64,000 bases of DNA from Linnemannia elongata. Its lineage: Eukaryota > Mortierellomycota > Mortierellomycetes > Mortierellales > Mortierellaceae. Both the position numbers and the translations under genes were made by a program. The notes beneath the pieces were generated by a model. It made no database searches. It had not been told where the DNA came from and was given only the letters and a program-made list of their open reading frames with translations. This document shows positions 46,619 to 57,240 of the stretch, piece after piece. Numbering within the stretch: position 1 is the stretch's first letter; each line of letters opens with the position of its first letter. The DNA is taken from positions 1,054,001 through 1,118,000 of the forward strand of contig JAXBDG010000019.1 of NCBI GenBank assembly GCA_036320915.1, given 5' to 3'.

Positions 46619-47338
46619 CGCCTCGCGAAAAGGAGTTTATCCGCTGAACAACGGGCGCGTCTAGTGCCAGGCAACTTTTGTTACCTACCCCTGGACCCGG
46701 ACGGAAGAAGTTAACGTGAATGTAAATGAAAGAAATCTCCTCAATCTTCGATTATTGACAGCACTCTATCATCACGAAGGCTCTGTAACAAAACTCTATC
46801 CGCATTAGGCAGACTGGCGGACGGGCCAAGGCAGCGATCATCCGCGTGTGCGGCCAGCAGAGCGACCAACAGACAAACACAGATGAGATGAGGACCAGTA
46901 CTGCCTTCCTTCTCTCTTCTCACTCTCAAACTGTTGTTCGCTACATCACTAGACGAAATCCATGCATCCATCCATGAGATAGGTACAGAAGTGGGGTAGA
47001 GAAGAAAAGGAAGAAAGAGGAGCCTGAAGAGGAACTGAGGGGAAGGCGAAGAAATGGTGTACCGCGGTGTGACTGAAAGTAGCGGAGGAGGTCATTCAGC
47101 CTGGCGGTTGTTGGGTACACGGGACCGGCAAGATTCATCAGGTTTACTTAAAACCCTAAAAAAATGCTGCATTTTCGACGTTTCACACCACAAGGTAACG
47201 ATTTTGTTATTAAGAACCTTAACTGCCTGAAAAGAGCGGTATTACACTCTTATTTAATCAATTTGACGCAAAACCTCATACTCTTGTGACACTCTTATTA
47301 ACCTCTTATTTAATCTAGTTGACACCAATTCTCCACTC
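46619..47338. other. Intergenic region, no gene seen
   Basis: Short ORFs on both strands lack recognisable features. A segment at 46619-46665 resembles half a tRNA but is incomplete. Confidence 0.45.
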
Positions 47339-47344
47339 TCTCTA

Positions 47345-47412
<68 letters not shown>
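47339..47412. repeat. (CT)n microsatellite
   Basis: An almost pure CT dinucleotide run of about 74 nt, about 100 bp upstream of a zinc-finger-like ORF, and probably in its leader. Confidence 0.9.
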
Positions 47413-47415
<3 letters not shown>

Positions 47416-47515
47416 TTCTCCACCACTCTTGCTTACTCCATCTACCCTCCATAATAACCCATCCCAACATGTCCCACTCGAAGCTACAGAACAGCCTCGT
47501 GTTGTGTCGGCATCG

Positions 47516-47818
47516 ATGAAGCCAGTTCCTACAACGACGCAGCTGTTGCTCTACCCTGTCTGCAGTCAACCCTTTAAACCAAGTAAGAACGAGAACTCTA
47601 ACTTGCGCCGTCATATCAAGAACATCCACAAAATGTCACCAACAATGCACCCCCGCAAGTGCAAATGGGACTCGATACCTGGCGGTCGCATCAAAGATGA
47701 CAAGGACCGTAGGGAGCGCATTCGTAAAAGCAAACGTCTTTGGGCTCGCAAGACCCGTCTCCGTCACAAGGCTGAGGAGGCAGCCTTAGGGTTGTGCATG
47801 CTCAGTGAGGCGGTCTAA
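47516..47818 (+). CDS. Small protein with degenerate C2H2 zinc finger
   Basis: The first ATG in this frame (47516) gives 100 residues. The open frame extends upstream without a Met. Residues 10-40 read LLLYPVCSQPFKPS then SNLRRHIKNIH. That is the spacing and sequence of a C2H2 finger of the SNLRRHI type with the first Cys replaced by Tyr, leaving one Cys and two His. The rest is strongly basic (DKDRRERIRKSKRLWARK), compatible with nucleic-acid binding. A 16-codon upstream ORF starts at 47469. It could be a diverged transcription-factor fragment or a Fanzor- or transposon-adjacent remnant; neither can be shown here. Confidence 0.5.
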   Translation: MKPVPTTTQLLLYPVCSQPFKPSKNENSNLRRHIKNIHKMSPTMHPRKCKWDSIPGGRIKDDKDRRERIRKSKRLWARKTRLRHKAEEAALGLCMLSEAV

Positions 47819-48536
47819 GGCAAAAGGTTGCCCCCCTCCACTGCCTCCACTGCCTCCACTGCCACTACCTCACTACCCACTACCCACCACCCCCAGTTGG
47901 CGTCAGAAAAATTATACTAATAATAAGAGAATCTAATGCTGATTGCTGATTGCATTCTTTGTGTCGGCTAAGGATACTATGTTCATGTGCCCCAATATCA
48001 GATCAGCGGAAAGGGAGGTCCAATTCTCACAGAGTGTGACAGCAGCGAGAATGCAGAGAGGTAAAGTGAAGAAAAACCACCAAAAATACGCTCGGCTCTT
48101 AAGGTTACGCCAATGTAGCCACAATGAGCCACCAATAACATTGCACAATGTCCAGCATTGACTGTGTTAAATTCGGATGGATAGGAAATGTTGCCTTGAC
48201 CTGCTCAACGAACCCGAAGTTGCTGTGCCCTCTCCCTTGTCAACACAACACATGAGCCATCCCGAATAACATCGCAAGCAATGGTGTGAAAAAGGTTGGA
48301 AGCTGCCGCCATCGCCACTATGAGCTTGGTTGAATGCAGGTGACAGAAAACATGGTATTCATCAGTGTCCAACAAGGTCTTCTAGGAGCTGCATTTGGTA
48401 CAACCTAATGAGCCAAACGAGATAAAATTTTTTTGCAGTGTTTGCCCAGTGTTCGCCCAGTGTTCGCAATCAACTAATACTAAAATCGGTGCGTGCGATT
48501 GACATCTTGACATCCTCCAACACTCTTACATTAAAG
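47819..48536. other. Intergenic region with short CTGCCTCCA minisatellite
   Basis: Positions 47835-47892 contain CTGCCTCCA repeats and CACTACC repeats. The rest has no supported gene and includes the promoter of the secreted protein gene at 48537. Confidence 0.5.
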
Positions 48537-48956
48537 ATGCAATTAATCGTTTTGGTACCTCTGGCCTTCGTAGTCGCTAATACTTTAGCAGCCTCTTATA
48601 AATATACTTCACCAGCCTCTCCTAGTTATGAGTTTCCACCAGACTCTCCTAGTGATTGGTTTCGGAGAGAAGGAAAACATCCCTTCCTTTCAGGATTTGG
48701 GAGTGATTTCGTTGATCTTGAGACCGATTGTGATGGGAGACCTTGCAACTACGATGCAATCTTCCAGAGATATGATGAAATCGTGGCCGAGAGGACTGCT
48801 ATTGGATTCACTGCTGACCTCAAGAGACCTGAGTATATTTTCGACAACTCGCCGTCTTGGCAAGACTTCCCTGACGATCTCTACTGCCTTGCAGGCGAAA
48901 AGCCTGCCGATGCTTCTTCCGGGGAACCACTTTGCGCCACAAATTGGGATGTATAG
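48537..48956 (+). CDS. Small secreted protein with GRPCNY cysteine motif
   Basis: The ATG at 48537 opens a 139-residue protein. Residues 1-18 (MQLIVLVPLAFVVANTLA) form a clear signal peptide, so the product is secreted. A Pro/Ser/Tyr-rich segment follows, then SDFVDLETDCDGRPCNY around residues 60-76. The metalloprotease encoded at 50530-51699 has an almost matching motif (GEFVDLDTECSGRPCNY) just after its own signal peptide. The remainder is acidic and aromatic with two more Cys (YCLAGEKP, EPLCATNWDV). It lacks a protease domain. It looks like a free-standing version of the protease pro-region, possibly an inhibitor or a truncated paralogue; both are inference. Confidence 0.7.
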   Translation: MQLIVLVPLAFVVANTLAASYKYTSPASPSYEFPPDSPSDWFRREGKHPFLSGFGSDFVDLETDCDGRPCNYDAIFQRYDEIVAERTAIGFTADLKRPEYIFDNSPSWQDFPDDLYCLAGEKPADASSGEPLCATNWDV

Positions 48957-49528
48957 ACAAGCTTGTTTCGATAACGACGCTCCACCGTCGTGGATACGTT
49001 AGAAAATAGTTAATTTTTTTTTTTTAATTTTTGTTATGTGACATACATTCTCTTACTACCCATACTTTTTTTTTCGCATGACTTCAATGTGCTTCAACAA
49101 ATCCAATAATCTGCGCCCTTCCAATTATGAATGTTGGGTCCGAGGCCTCCACTGCTTTTCTTAGATGCTCCTCAAATCTGAGTCTGAGCAACAACCGCGT
49201 CGACAGTCTGGTTAATCTTTTTTTGCTCTGCGTCTTTGACATCTAACATTTAACAGCAAACCGCTGTGCTCTCCCTCTATTTTAATCGGGTGAAAATATC
49301 TTTCCCATCATTCTCCTGATCTTTGAAAAAAAAATGGTGAATACATTAATCATTTGGTGATGAATCTTTTCTTTGGATTGCCTTCGAGAAACTAAACGTG
49401 AAAAATAAAATGAACCTGCTCGATCTCTGAACAACATATTTGTTGCCGAGCATGAGAGGAAAGAAAGGAAAGAAAGAAAGGAAAGAAAGAGAGGAAAGAA
49501 AGAAAGGAGAGAAAGAAAGGAAGATAAT
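48957..49528. other. Intergenic region with GAAA-type microsatellite
   Basis: Positions 49450-49522 are a GGAAAGAAAGAAA-type purine repeat. No gene is seen between the secreted protein gene and the lectin ORF. Confidence 0.6.
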
Positions 49529-50602
49529 CTAAACTAAGCTAAAGGAAGAGTTGGGAAGGCATGAGCACCGCTCATCTGCTCGGCTAGGGGACGTAAGACT
49601 TCCTCGTCGTTTTCGTGACTCAAAATAAAGTGATATCTGCCTTAAGGTTCTTTTATGGGATATCACCAATCCACCACCTCTCCGACCATACGTCGAGCAT
49701 TCATACACTTGAATTTGGTTGCCACCCTGCAAGTTCTGACCCCTATTGTCTAAGCACATATTTCCAGCTCGATTTTTGATTGTCCCCGCGGCAGGAAACT
49801 CCCATAGATAGCGGTTGTCTAGTGGGTTGCAGGGACCGAACTGAACTGGCACCTCATTCTCGGCACGGAAAACATACATACAGTAACCTGTCTTCCGGCT
49901 GCGGATGGTGCCATCGGTATAAAATGTAAAGTCCTGATCTTCGCTGCCATCGCATTTGTGGAGTTTACTGCCATAGTCGAGACAATAGCCTGAATGACCA
50001 CGTTTGACGTCCTTTGCTTCAATACGTTTGTCCGCATGGGCCACAGCAGTGTAAGTAGCCCAAGCAGTATTCCCAACACCATCGGCCAAAACCATATGGC
50101 CCTCTCTAAAGTACCAGAGTGAAGGCTGGTTCCTGAATCTGGTAGAAGATCCGTCCCATGTCCCGGAAGCCCATATGGGTGTACCTTTTGCGTCATAGAT
50201 AGCAAGATTGCCGTCCAACTGAAAAAACATCGAGTAACTGCCTTTAGCACCATGGCCTTGAGATTGTGTCGACCAAATGGCTTTCTTGGTTTTGATATTG
50301 TACGAGACAAAGTTTCCGTCGCTCTGCAAGACATACATGTAATCAGGATTGCTTTCGTCCTGTACCCCAAGACACTGGGTAAGAAAGAATCCACGTCTTG
50401 TATAACCAAAATTTGCTCCCTTATTTCTGAATGTGTTGTTCAGAACGTACTTTTTCGGATCGCTGCCTAAGCAGTTACTGTCGGCTACATCCTGAAGGTA
50501 CTCGTCTATGCCATACTCGCCGTCGAATTTCATCTTGCCGTCAGTTGTCTTTTTCGAGAGAATTGGTTCGATGACGTGTCGGGCCTTAGGTTCTGTTTGC
50601 AT
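49529..50602 (-). CDS. Lectin ORF: bulb-type (B-lectin) plus ricin-type repeats
   Basis: A 357-codon frame with an ATG at 50602. Residues ~60-170 carry B-lectin repeats: LQSDGNFVSYN, KKAIWSTQSQG, FQLDGNLAIYDAKGTPIW and MVLADGVGNTAW, i.e. QxDxNxxxY-type mannose-binding motifs, slightly degenerate. Residues ~185-310 look like a ricin B-type trefoil: SGYCLDYGSKLHKCDGS, DFTFYTDGTIRS, GYCMYVF, PLDNRYLWEF, NMCLDNRGQNLQGG, IQVYECS. There is no signal peptide. The ORF overlaps the end of the upstream secreted metalloprotease by 73 bp in another frame, so it is probably the C-terminal half of that protein, separated by a frameshift or an unrecognised intron. The last ~40 residues may be intronic. Function would be carbohydrate binding outside the cell. 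Confidence 0.65.
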   Translation of the reverse strand: MQTEPKARHVIEPILSKKTTDGKMKFDGEYGIDEYLQDVADSNCLGSDPKKYVLNNTFRNKGANFGYTRRGFFLTQCLGVQDESNPDYMYVLQSDGNFVSYNIKTKKAIWSTQSQGHGAKGSYSMFFQLDGNLAIYDAKGTPIWASGTWDGSSTRFRNQPSLWYFREGHMVLADGVGNTAWATYTAVAHADKRIEAKDVKRGHSGYCLDYGSKLHKCDGSEDQDFTFYTDGTIRSRKTGYCMYVFRAENEVPVQFGPCNPLDNRYLWEFPAAGTIKNRAGNMCLDNRGQNLQGGNQIQVYECSTYGRRGGGLVISHKRTLRQISLYFESRKRRGSLTSPSRADERCSCLPNSSFSLV

Positions 50603-51699
50603 GTTTCTTCTGTGCTTCCTTCAAAACCGCATCGTATATTTTGGAAATTTTCGGTGTAGAACTTGAAAAGACGACAATCGGTCTTGGTTATATACTTGTC
50701 GCGATCGTAAACGGGGTGCATAATGGAGTGGGGGTCCAAATCCGAAAGTTTCCATATTGGCGTCACAGACTCGCCCGGGCCGAGAATTTCATGTGCGAGT
50801 CCCATCAGGTGTCCAAGCTCATGTGCCATGGCATATTCCATGCCTTCATCAGTCTTTTTCACAAGGGCTTTATAGTTGACATAGACAGTCCTTCTTGATC
50901 CGTATTGCTCTGGCCTAAAGGCACAGGCTATTACAGCTGGCTCATCGCATACAGTTCCATCCACAAAATAGAACCAGACCTCTGCGTAATCGTCTGTGGT
51001 GTGAACCCAGTATTTAAAAACATTGGAGGCTTCCGGGAAGCAAGAGCGGCTCCATAATTCCATACCATCCCTGACTGTCCTTCTCAGCTCGGAGATTTGA
51101 CTCGATAACTTGATTTCGGAAGAGACACCATATTTGATTCCTCCTCTTGGCCAAACATATTGGTCGCCCTTATAGTCGACAAACACCCTCGACCTTTTCT
51201 CCAAGTTACTAGGGGACTCGGCACGTTTAAGCAAAGTTGCATTTGAAACCAAACGTGAGTGAGAGACTTGAGACGGCTTGGAGGTTTGGGAGGGCTGGGG
51301 AGCAGATCCAATCGAAGCTGAGACTTGAGGGGCTTCAGAGGGTGTGGCACCAGGAATCATGTCGAATATGGGGCTTTGACGAACCTCAATTGTGGGTTCA
51401 TCTGATTCCGGAAATATTCGATCAAACTCGGACTCGGAAACCAAGGTTGCATTTGGTGGGAGGGAGTCGCAGATAACTTGATCATTGGTGGTGGGTACAC
51501 AGATCGGTCCGCTCAGCTCCTCAGAATTGAACGGGACGATTTCTTTCGGATAGTTGCAAGGTCTGCCACTACATTCGGTGTCAAGATCGACGAATTCACC
51601 GAAACGATTAATGTAGGCTGTTTTTGCAAGGGGGGCTGCCAAAGTGACAACAGCTAAATGAGCTAGAAATAGCAAGACGATGATTTGCTTGCCTATCAT
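50530..51699 (-). CDS. Secreted metzincin metalloprotease with pro-region
   Basis: The first in-frame ATG (51699) gives 389 residues. Residues 1-22 are a signal peptide (QIIVLLFLAHLAVVTLA). A pro-region with EFVDLDTECSGRPCNY, a Pro/Ser-rich linker and two dibasic sites (LLKR, LEKR) precedes the catalytic domain, suggesting Kex2-type processing before SRVFVDYKGDQYVWP. The zinc site is AHELGHLMGLAHE (about residues 292-304), an HExxHxxGxxH metzincin motif. A Met-turn SIMHP near residue 325 supports the assignment. The reaction is zinc-dependent peptide hydrolysis in the secretory pathway or outside the cell. Astacin and matrixin subfamilies cannot be separated by eye. The frame ends shortly after the domain, overlapping the lectin ORF, with which it may form one gene. 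Confidence 0.85.
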   Translation of the reverse strand: MIGKQIIVLLFLAHLAVVTLAAPLAKTAYINRFGEFVDLDTECSGRPCNYPKEIVPFNSEELSGPICVPTTNDQVICDSLPPNATLVSESEFDRIFPESDEPTIEVRQSPIFDMIPGATPSEAPQVSASIGSAPQPSQTSKPSQVSHSRLVSNATLLKRAESPSNLEKRSRVFVDYKGDQYVWPRGGIKYGVSSEIKLSSQISELRRTVRDGMELWSRSCFPEASNVFKYWVHTTDDYAEVWFYFVDGTVCDEPAVIACAFRPEQYGSRRTVYVNYKALVKKTDEGMEYAMAHELGHLMGLAHEILGPGESVTPIWKLSDLDPHSIMHPVYDRDKYITKTDCRLFKFYTENFQNIRCGFEGSTEETCKQNLRPDTSSNQFSRKRQLTAR

Positions 51700-51987
51700 C
51701 TTATCTCTAGCAATTTGAGAATTCACACAGTTAAAGACTGGAACAAGTCTATCGTCTACTAGTCAGAGAATAGAGACTTACCAAAGATGCAGTATCGGGA
51801 AGGAGAAGGTGTGAGGACGAAATGGAAGGAGTGTGAAGTGTTGCAAGTGGGAAAAAGTGGAAAAGAAGCAGTATTTAAGCCAGAAAACTTACAGTTTAAG
51901 ACACTTATTTCGAGAGTGCACGAAAACGACAAAAGGTGGCTGCTATGTCTGTGTGAAAGTTAAACTGATCGTAGTTTTAACTTAGCA

Positions 51988-52639
51988 CTAGCTAGTGCCC
52001 GCGGCTTCGCTCGCGGAGGGAGGTAAAAAAAATAAAAGAAGGAAGCATTGGAGGTGTCCATTCGCCAACACAGTAATTGGATAGCTGAAGGACTCTGTAT
52101 TGCCCACAATCTGCATGGCTGGCACAACTTGACTTGTATTGGGATGGCTATAAACAAATATTCCTGTATTTTCTCTGATTTCGATCCCCTTTTCAGGCAC
52201 CTTACACACACTGTGTGCCCTGATCTTTGCTTTGACCTTTCTATGCCTGTGCTGCATGCCTACGTTCTCTAGGCGTATATGAATAAGAGGGATATTTTTT
52301 GGGACTTTCCTTCTTACCTTGGCTCTTATCCCCCTTCTCCCCTTCCCCGACTTTTTTATTTCTTCGCCTTCACTTCAGCTCCTCTTCAGCTCCTCTTCAG
52401 ATTTCTCTTTCTTTTTCCTTTTCTTTTCCACCCCTTCTACTCCCCTTCTATACCATTTAACCCGTTTCCTTTCTCTCTCCTCTGCTTCCATGTTGTGCGC
52501 GTTGGCGGCATCATTCACGGCATAGTAGCAGTTAAGGAACGGATTGGTTGTGCTGCAAAGAAGCGTTGATCCGTGCGATTATGGCCTGTTTTGCCGTTGG
52601 CGGTTTGATATTGCCGTTTGTTTTCCTTTATAGTAGAGA
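51988..52639 (-). mobile_element. Possible short non-autonomous Helitron
   Basis: On the minus strand the 3' end has a hairpin stem CCGCG/CGCGG, then GGCACTAGCTAG followed by T, the hairpin-CTAG|T arrangement of Helitron 3' ends. The candidate 5' end at 52639 is TCTCTACTATA, the same start as the two Helitrons at 55.7-60.8 kb. The base before it is G, not the usual A, which weakens the 5' boundary. The 652-bp interior is pyrimidine-rich with no coding sequence. Confidence 0.5.
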
Positions 52640-54860
52640 CAGAGATGAACTTCCCCGCGTCTCTTAAAGCATTTGGTGAGAGGAGGAGAAAAGCAGAAAG
52701 AAGAGGAAGAGGATAGAGTGAAAGAGAAGGTGGCTTTCTGAGTAGACCATTGCCTTGTCGAGTTGGTGGTTTTAGATTGCATCAATTTTGCAGATCCGAA
52801 GCATATGACCGCCATCAGCTCCCATGGTATCGCCGCCATGTCTGCTCTACAGCATCGTGGACATCATCCAAAAGCGCACCCAGGGGCACTTGTTTGATAG
52901 TACGACATTTTTTACACGGGTGGTGCACAACATGGCTCTAGCACGCCATTTTTTACCTTTTTTTTTTTTTTTTTTTTTGCACTGCAATTCTGTCAACTTT
53001 AATGCTAACAGCTACTGATGGGCGGAAGAAGAGTGAGATGGATGCATATTCGAGTGATATGTTATATTGAAGAAGGGGGAATCGGATGCAAAGGTAGATA
53101 AAAGCCTTTTTTTTTATATATATCCATAGGTGGGTTTTCTTCCTTTTCCTGCTGATAGTCAGTTTGATACCTTGCTTTCATACGGTACAATAATTTGACA
53201 TCTATGCTACTGTGATGAGGATTTTTTGTAACGTTTGTGCTTTACTTTGACATCACGTCCAATGCAGGACAGTTACAGCACAGTGCAGGGGTAGAGAACA
53301 CAATGTAATAGACCAAAGAAAAGCAAGCGAATTTATTCAAGACCCTTCTGTGACGCGTTCTATAACTTTCTTCATTATATAAAAGTCTACGTAGAGTTGC
53401 TCGTGCGTGAAGACGGATATATACAGGCTGTCGTTGTTTGGCCTTGTGGCATTAGTAGTAAAGGCAAATGCCTGTCTGATGGGAAATTTAAGTCGAGTGA
53501 ACTTGATGGGTGTTGTACCGTCGTCATTTGTCGTAGGAGGAATACGGGGATTGTGGAATGGATGATTCATGATTTTTGCAGAAGGGCGCCATTGAAAAAA
53601 CTTCTCTACTCAGTAACACTTTGCCTTTGGCAAGGACAAAGGACTGCTTTAAGTACATGCACCGCAGCCAGTTTTCATGTCCTTGCAGCCCTCTCTCGGT
53701 CTCATGTTAGACAGGGTCAGGCATAAGGCGAGATCGGCGTGTCGTTGTGAAATAAGAAAGAGATCCGTATCAAATCTAAGATGATTCCTTTTGTTATAGA
53801 TGTCGTTGTCTTGGCAATAAAAGAGGGTAGCAATTACTCTCCGCAGCTGACATCGGAGTGAGAAAACAAACGAAAAACGAAAAAGTGTTTGTGCGACCAA
53901 AGGAGAGGAGGGATGGAGAGAAGGAGAGAAAAAAGGAGACAGAGGCAAGCAAAGAAAAGGATGGTGCTACGTAAAAGAATGAGAAACGAAATAGAGACGA
54001 CGATTTTTTTCTTTGAGAAAATTACGTTGTCCACGGCGCGTTCCATCTATTTCTGAATGAAAAATGAAGGAGGGTACAAAAAAGGCACTATTCCCTTGAG
54101 AGGTCGACATGGTAACGCTACTTTTTTTTTTCTCGTCTTTTCCTCGCGTCTATTCGTCACCCTTACCTTTGTTAACTTTTCATTCACCTGAGTCATTCCT
54201 ACAAAAAAAAATATGGTCAACTGCGATTACTCCCAGTAGGGTCAGAATGTATGAAGGAGATGTGAAAAGAAAGAGAGAACATAGGTGTGGTGACAGAGAA
54301 GTCGAGGAGGCAGACAAATAGTACCAATGATCACAGTGCATGTAAGGGACAAACCTTTTTTTGAAGGGCAGTGCATGATTCAACAGAGTGCCAATCAATA
54401 TGCGATCAGACCATCAGGCCAAGCAAAATGCCCGTAGACATAAACATATTTACTCCTGTTGACGAACACAATAACAAAGGAACGCCCAACAAATCGATCT
54501 TTTCAGAATATATGCAGTTACCTCTACCATTCACAAAAGTACAGAAATGCGCCTTCAGGATTCGAAACAAATGACATGTACAGTTTCCCGTGGCCTGCGT
54601 ACTTTAGAGAAACGATTTAAAAGTTTTTTAGGGAAAGAAGAAAAGAATCAAACCAAATGAAAGAGGAGAGCAAAGGGGTAAGGATAACATTAGAGAAAGT
54701 AAAGAAGAGAAAAAACTGAGGCGAGGGAGTGATGAGGAGGGAAATCAGAAGGAAAATTTGAATAAGAGAAGCAATGAGGGTGACAATGCCACCGCTTGGG
54801 TAGAAGTATATCATAGAAAACAACGTCCGTGTCCATCTCCATCTGCACCAATGTACAGAG
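52640..54860. other. Long region without a supported gene
   Basis: Contains poly-T (52959-52978), many short ORFs and pyrimidine- or purine-rich tracts. A stretch at 52824-52931 reads SIVDIIQKRTQGHLFDSTTF in one frame and might be a decayed coding fragment. Nothing is firm enough to annotate. Confidence 0.4.
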
Positions 54861-55188
54861 GATGTCGAGAAGAAAATCAGAGCAAAAAGAGAATGTGACG
54901 GAAGAAAATAAGTGCATAAAGGAATCAGAAACAGATATGAAGCCTGCCAAAATAAAGTCGACATCTACCTCGACAACATTTCGTTCTCTAGCTCTTGCCA
55001 CCGCAGATCACATCCTAAAGAATTATTGCAGGAGGATACTAACCATGACCCAGACTCAGACGCTCAGGCGCCATGAGCCCAAGGCCTCCGCGGAAATCAA
55101 ACGCGTAAAAGCAGCACTAAATAAACCAAAAAGAACAAAGAAACGAAATATGAAGAAAGTAATGGAAGCCAGAGCAAATAATGCATAG
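54861..55188 (+). CDS. Possible small basic protein, unrecognised
   Basis: An ATG at 54861 opens 108 codons of Lys/Arg/Glu-rich sequence (SRRKSEQKENVTEE, then EIKRVKAALNKPKRTKKRNMKKVME). The composition resembles a nuclear basic tail, but the region is purine-rich and such frames arise by chance. No domain is visible. Confidence 0.2.
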
Positions 55189-55668
55189 TCAGACACACAT
55201 TCGAAACACCTTATAGCACACACCCCACACCGCATTGGACTCAGAGAAAGACTTAGACTTACTCGTAGTACAACCCAGGTATGACGCGGCTAACATCATC
55301 GGTAGACAAAGGCGCTATGGTAAAAAGATCCACAGAGCTGCCCATATCCATAGAAAATGTAGGTGATAAAGAGAAAGCAGTATGGTGATGCAGAAATCGT
55401 GGGAAGAGAGAATAGTATTTGTGATCTGTGCAAAGTTAAATGTGGAGGGAAGAAAGGGGAGAAAGAAGCACAACAAAAGAGGAAAGAAAGCAAACAGTGC
55501 GTGATAGAAACCCTACAGCACCAAGCAGCAACGAAGGAGAAAGGTTGTCAGAGAGAATAAGAATCAGAAACAAAAAAAAATCACATAGGAAAAAATGAGA
55601 CATTCTCGGAGAATGATTCAAAGTGCGTAAATCACGTTGCAGGGGCAAACTCGCTTATTCCTATAGTA
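55189..55668. other. Region without a supported gene, up to the Helitron boundary
   Basis: Purine-rich, with short overlapping ORFs only. It ends at the A|T insertion point of the Helitron whose 3' end is at 55669. Confidence 0.4.
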
Positions 55669-56562
55669 CTAGAAAGGGTGCCCGTGGGCGATGCCACGGG
55701 TGCTGGTGCTGGCGCCGTGGTGGGAGTGGGGTGGGGTTCTTGGAGGCTCTTGGTCTTTTTTTTTTTTGGGTCTCTGGGACTCTGGGATGTCGTGTTATGC
55801 GTGTGAGGGTGTGAGCGTGACCCAAGTTGAAATTGATTTAATGTGACTGTTTTGTGTTGTTGTAAGGTCCGACTGGGGCTTGCTTGTTCGGGGTTCGTAA
55901 AAAGAAGAAAGGAAAGAGAAAAGGAAAAAGAAAAAGAAGAAAAGGAAAAAAGAAGAAAAGGAAAAAAGAAAAGGAAAAGGGGGGAGGGGGAAAGAAAAAA
56001 CAAAAAAGAAAAAAAAAAAATATCTTCCGTGTCCAGAGGTGCGCGTTGTGTGTCCGGCCACCTTCGCTTCGGGGGTACTCTTCGGGGTGCTCTTCGAGTG
56101 CTCGTGCCTGTCTGACATCGTGCCCTCTCTTGGCGTCAAGACTGCAGTCCCGTTAGCTGAGGGGAGGGAAGGGGAGAAGAGGGAGGGGGAGAAGAGAGGA
56201 GAACGTCTGCTGCTGTTGCGGTGAAGTGGATCTATAACGATGATTACTATCTGTTAACAAAAAGTACTAACCACTAAGATACTATAACTACAAGAATGCC
56301 ACCGCTAACAAAAAGGGGGATATTGGCCCTTACCTGATAATGCTCAGGAGGGCTTGGGATCCAAAGAAAAGGGATGATGGAGGGTCCCAAAGCGTGAAGG
56401 GAGGACGATGGTTGAAGGCGTGTACAGTCTACTTAGTGGAGTATGGGACGGATGTTCGTTAATAAATAAAGGGAACTATTTACTAAGAACAAGCAGAACA
56501 ATGCTCGCGCGCAAGAAGATAAGTTCTCGAGGCGCTTACCAAGAGGGGACCAGAGGGATCTC

Positions 56563-57240
56563 GTGGTTCCAACGGGAGCGAGGATGAGCGCGGGAAACGC
56601 GAGAAATGCGAGGGTTCTGCTTCTACAGATAATAATACAAAGGGGAGGCGAAAGGGATAATAAAAAGGGGGGAAAGGGAATCTATATTAGCCAAATGGCA
56701 CCGAGAGCGTCAAGGACTGAGTTCTCTGAAGAACGACTGGGAGAGTTCCAAGGAGACCGCATATTGTTGTTGATCGAGACGCAGGTAGGAAAAGAGTGCT
56801 GACAATGAAGTAGACCCTTGGGTTGTTGCTGCTGATAGGGATTGATCCCCAAATCGATGTGTTGTGTGCGGTTTACGCCGTTAGACGATCTGTCGGCCTG
56901 TGGTCGGGTGTTGGGCTACAACAGCGGAGGTCTGGCGGACTCGTGGACAGGGCGTGCTATGGATGATTTGCATCGATTGGCGGCACACAACATGGCGAAA
57001 GGAAAGGATCTGAACGAGATCTTGATCGTTGTCGATGGGACGAGCGCGGGTACGCGTCCATACAGGAAGGCGATGGTATACCTGAGTATATCGAGGACTT
57101 CCAGTTCGATGTCAAGACAAAAATCAAAAGTCGGTTAAATAAATCAGAAAAAGCAGAAGGAGCTGATTTGCTCCATCCTTCGTTTTTATTACTAGCTAAA
57201 TACCCCTTAACCCGTTTGTCCCGGGAATTGACAGAAACGT
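56563..57240 (+). other. Coding-like fragments inside Helitron B, possible captured gene
   Basis: In the segment missing from Helitron A, several frames look like diverged coding sequence: RVLGYNSGGLADSWTGRAMDD and LAAHNMAKGKDLNEILIVVD in one frame, then GIPEYIEDFQFDVKTK in another, plus an upstream piece EFSEERLGEFQGDRILLLIE. No continuous gene can be built and I do not recognise the protein. Gene-fragment capture is a known Helitron behaviour; here it is inference. Confidence 0.35.

Noticed and set aside
46619..46670. tRNA-like half on the minus strand beside the MITE (GTTGTTCAGCGGATAAAC with an anticodon-like loop)
   Set aside because: No acceptor or T arm can be paired on either side of the MITE, so it is at most a relic.
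50530..50602. Programmed -1 frameshift between protease and lectin ORFs
   Set aside because: A run of five A exists, but no canonical slippery heptamer with a downstream structure could be recognised. An indel or intron is simpler.
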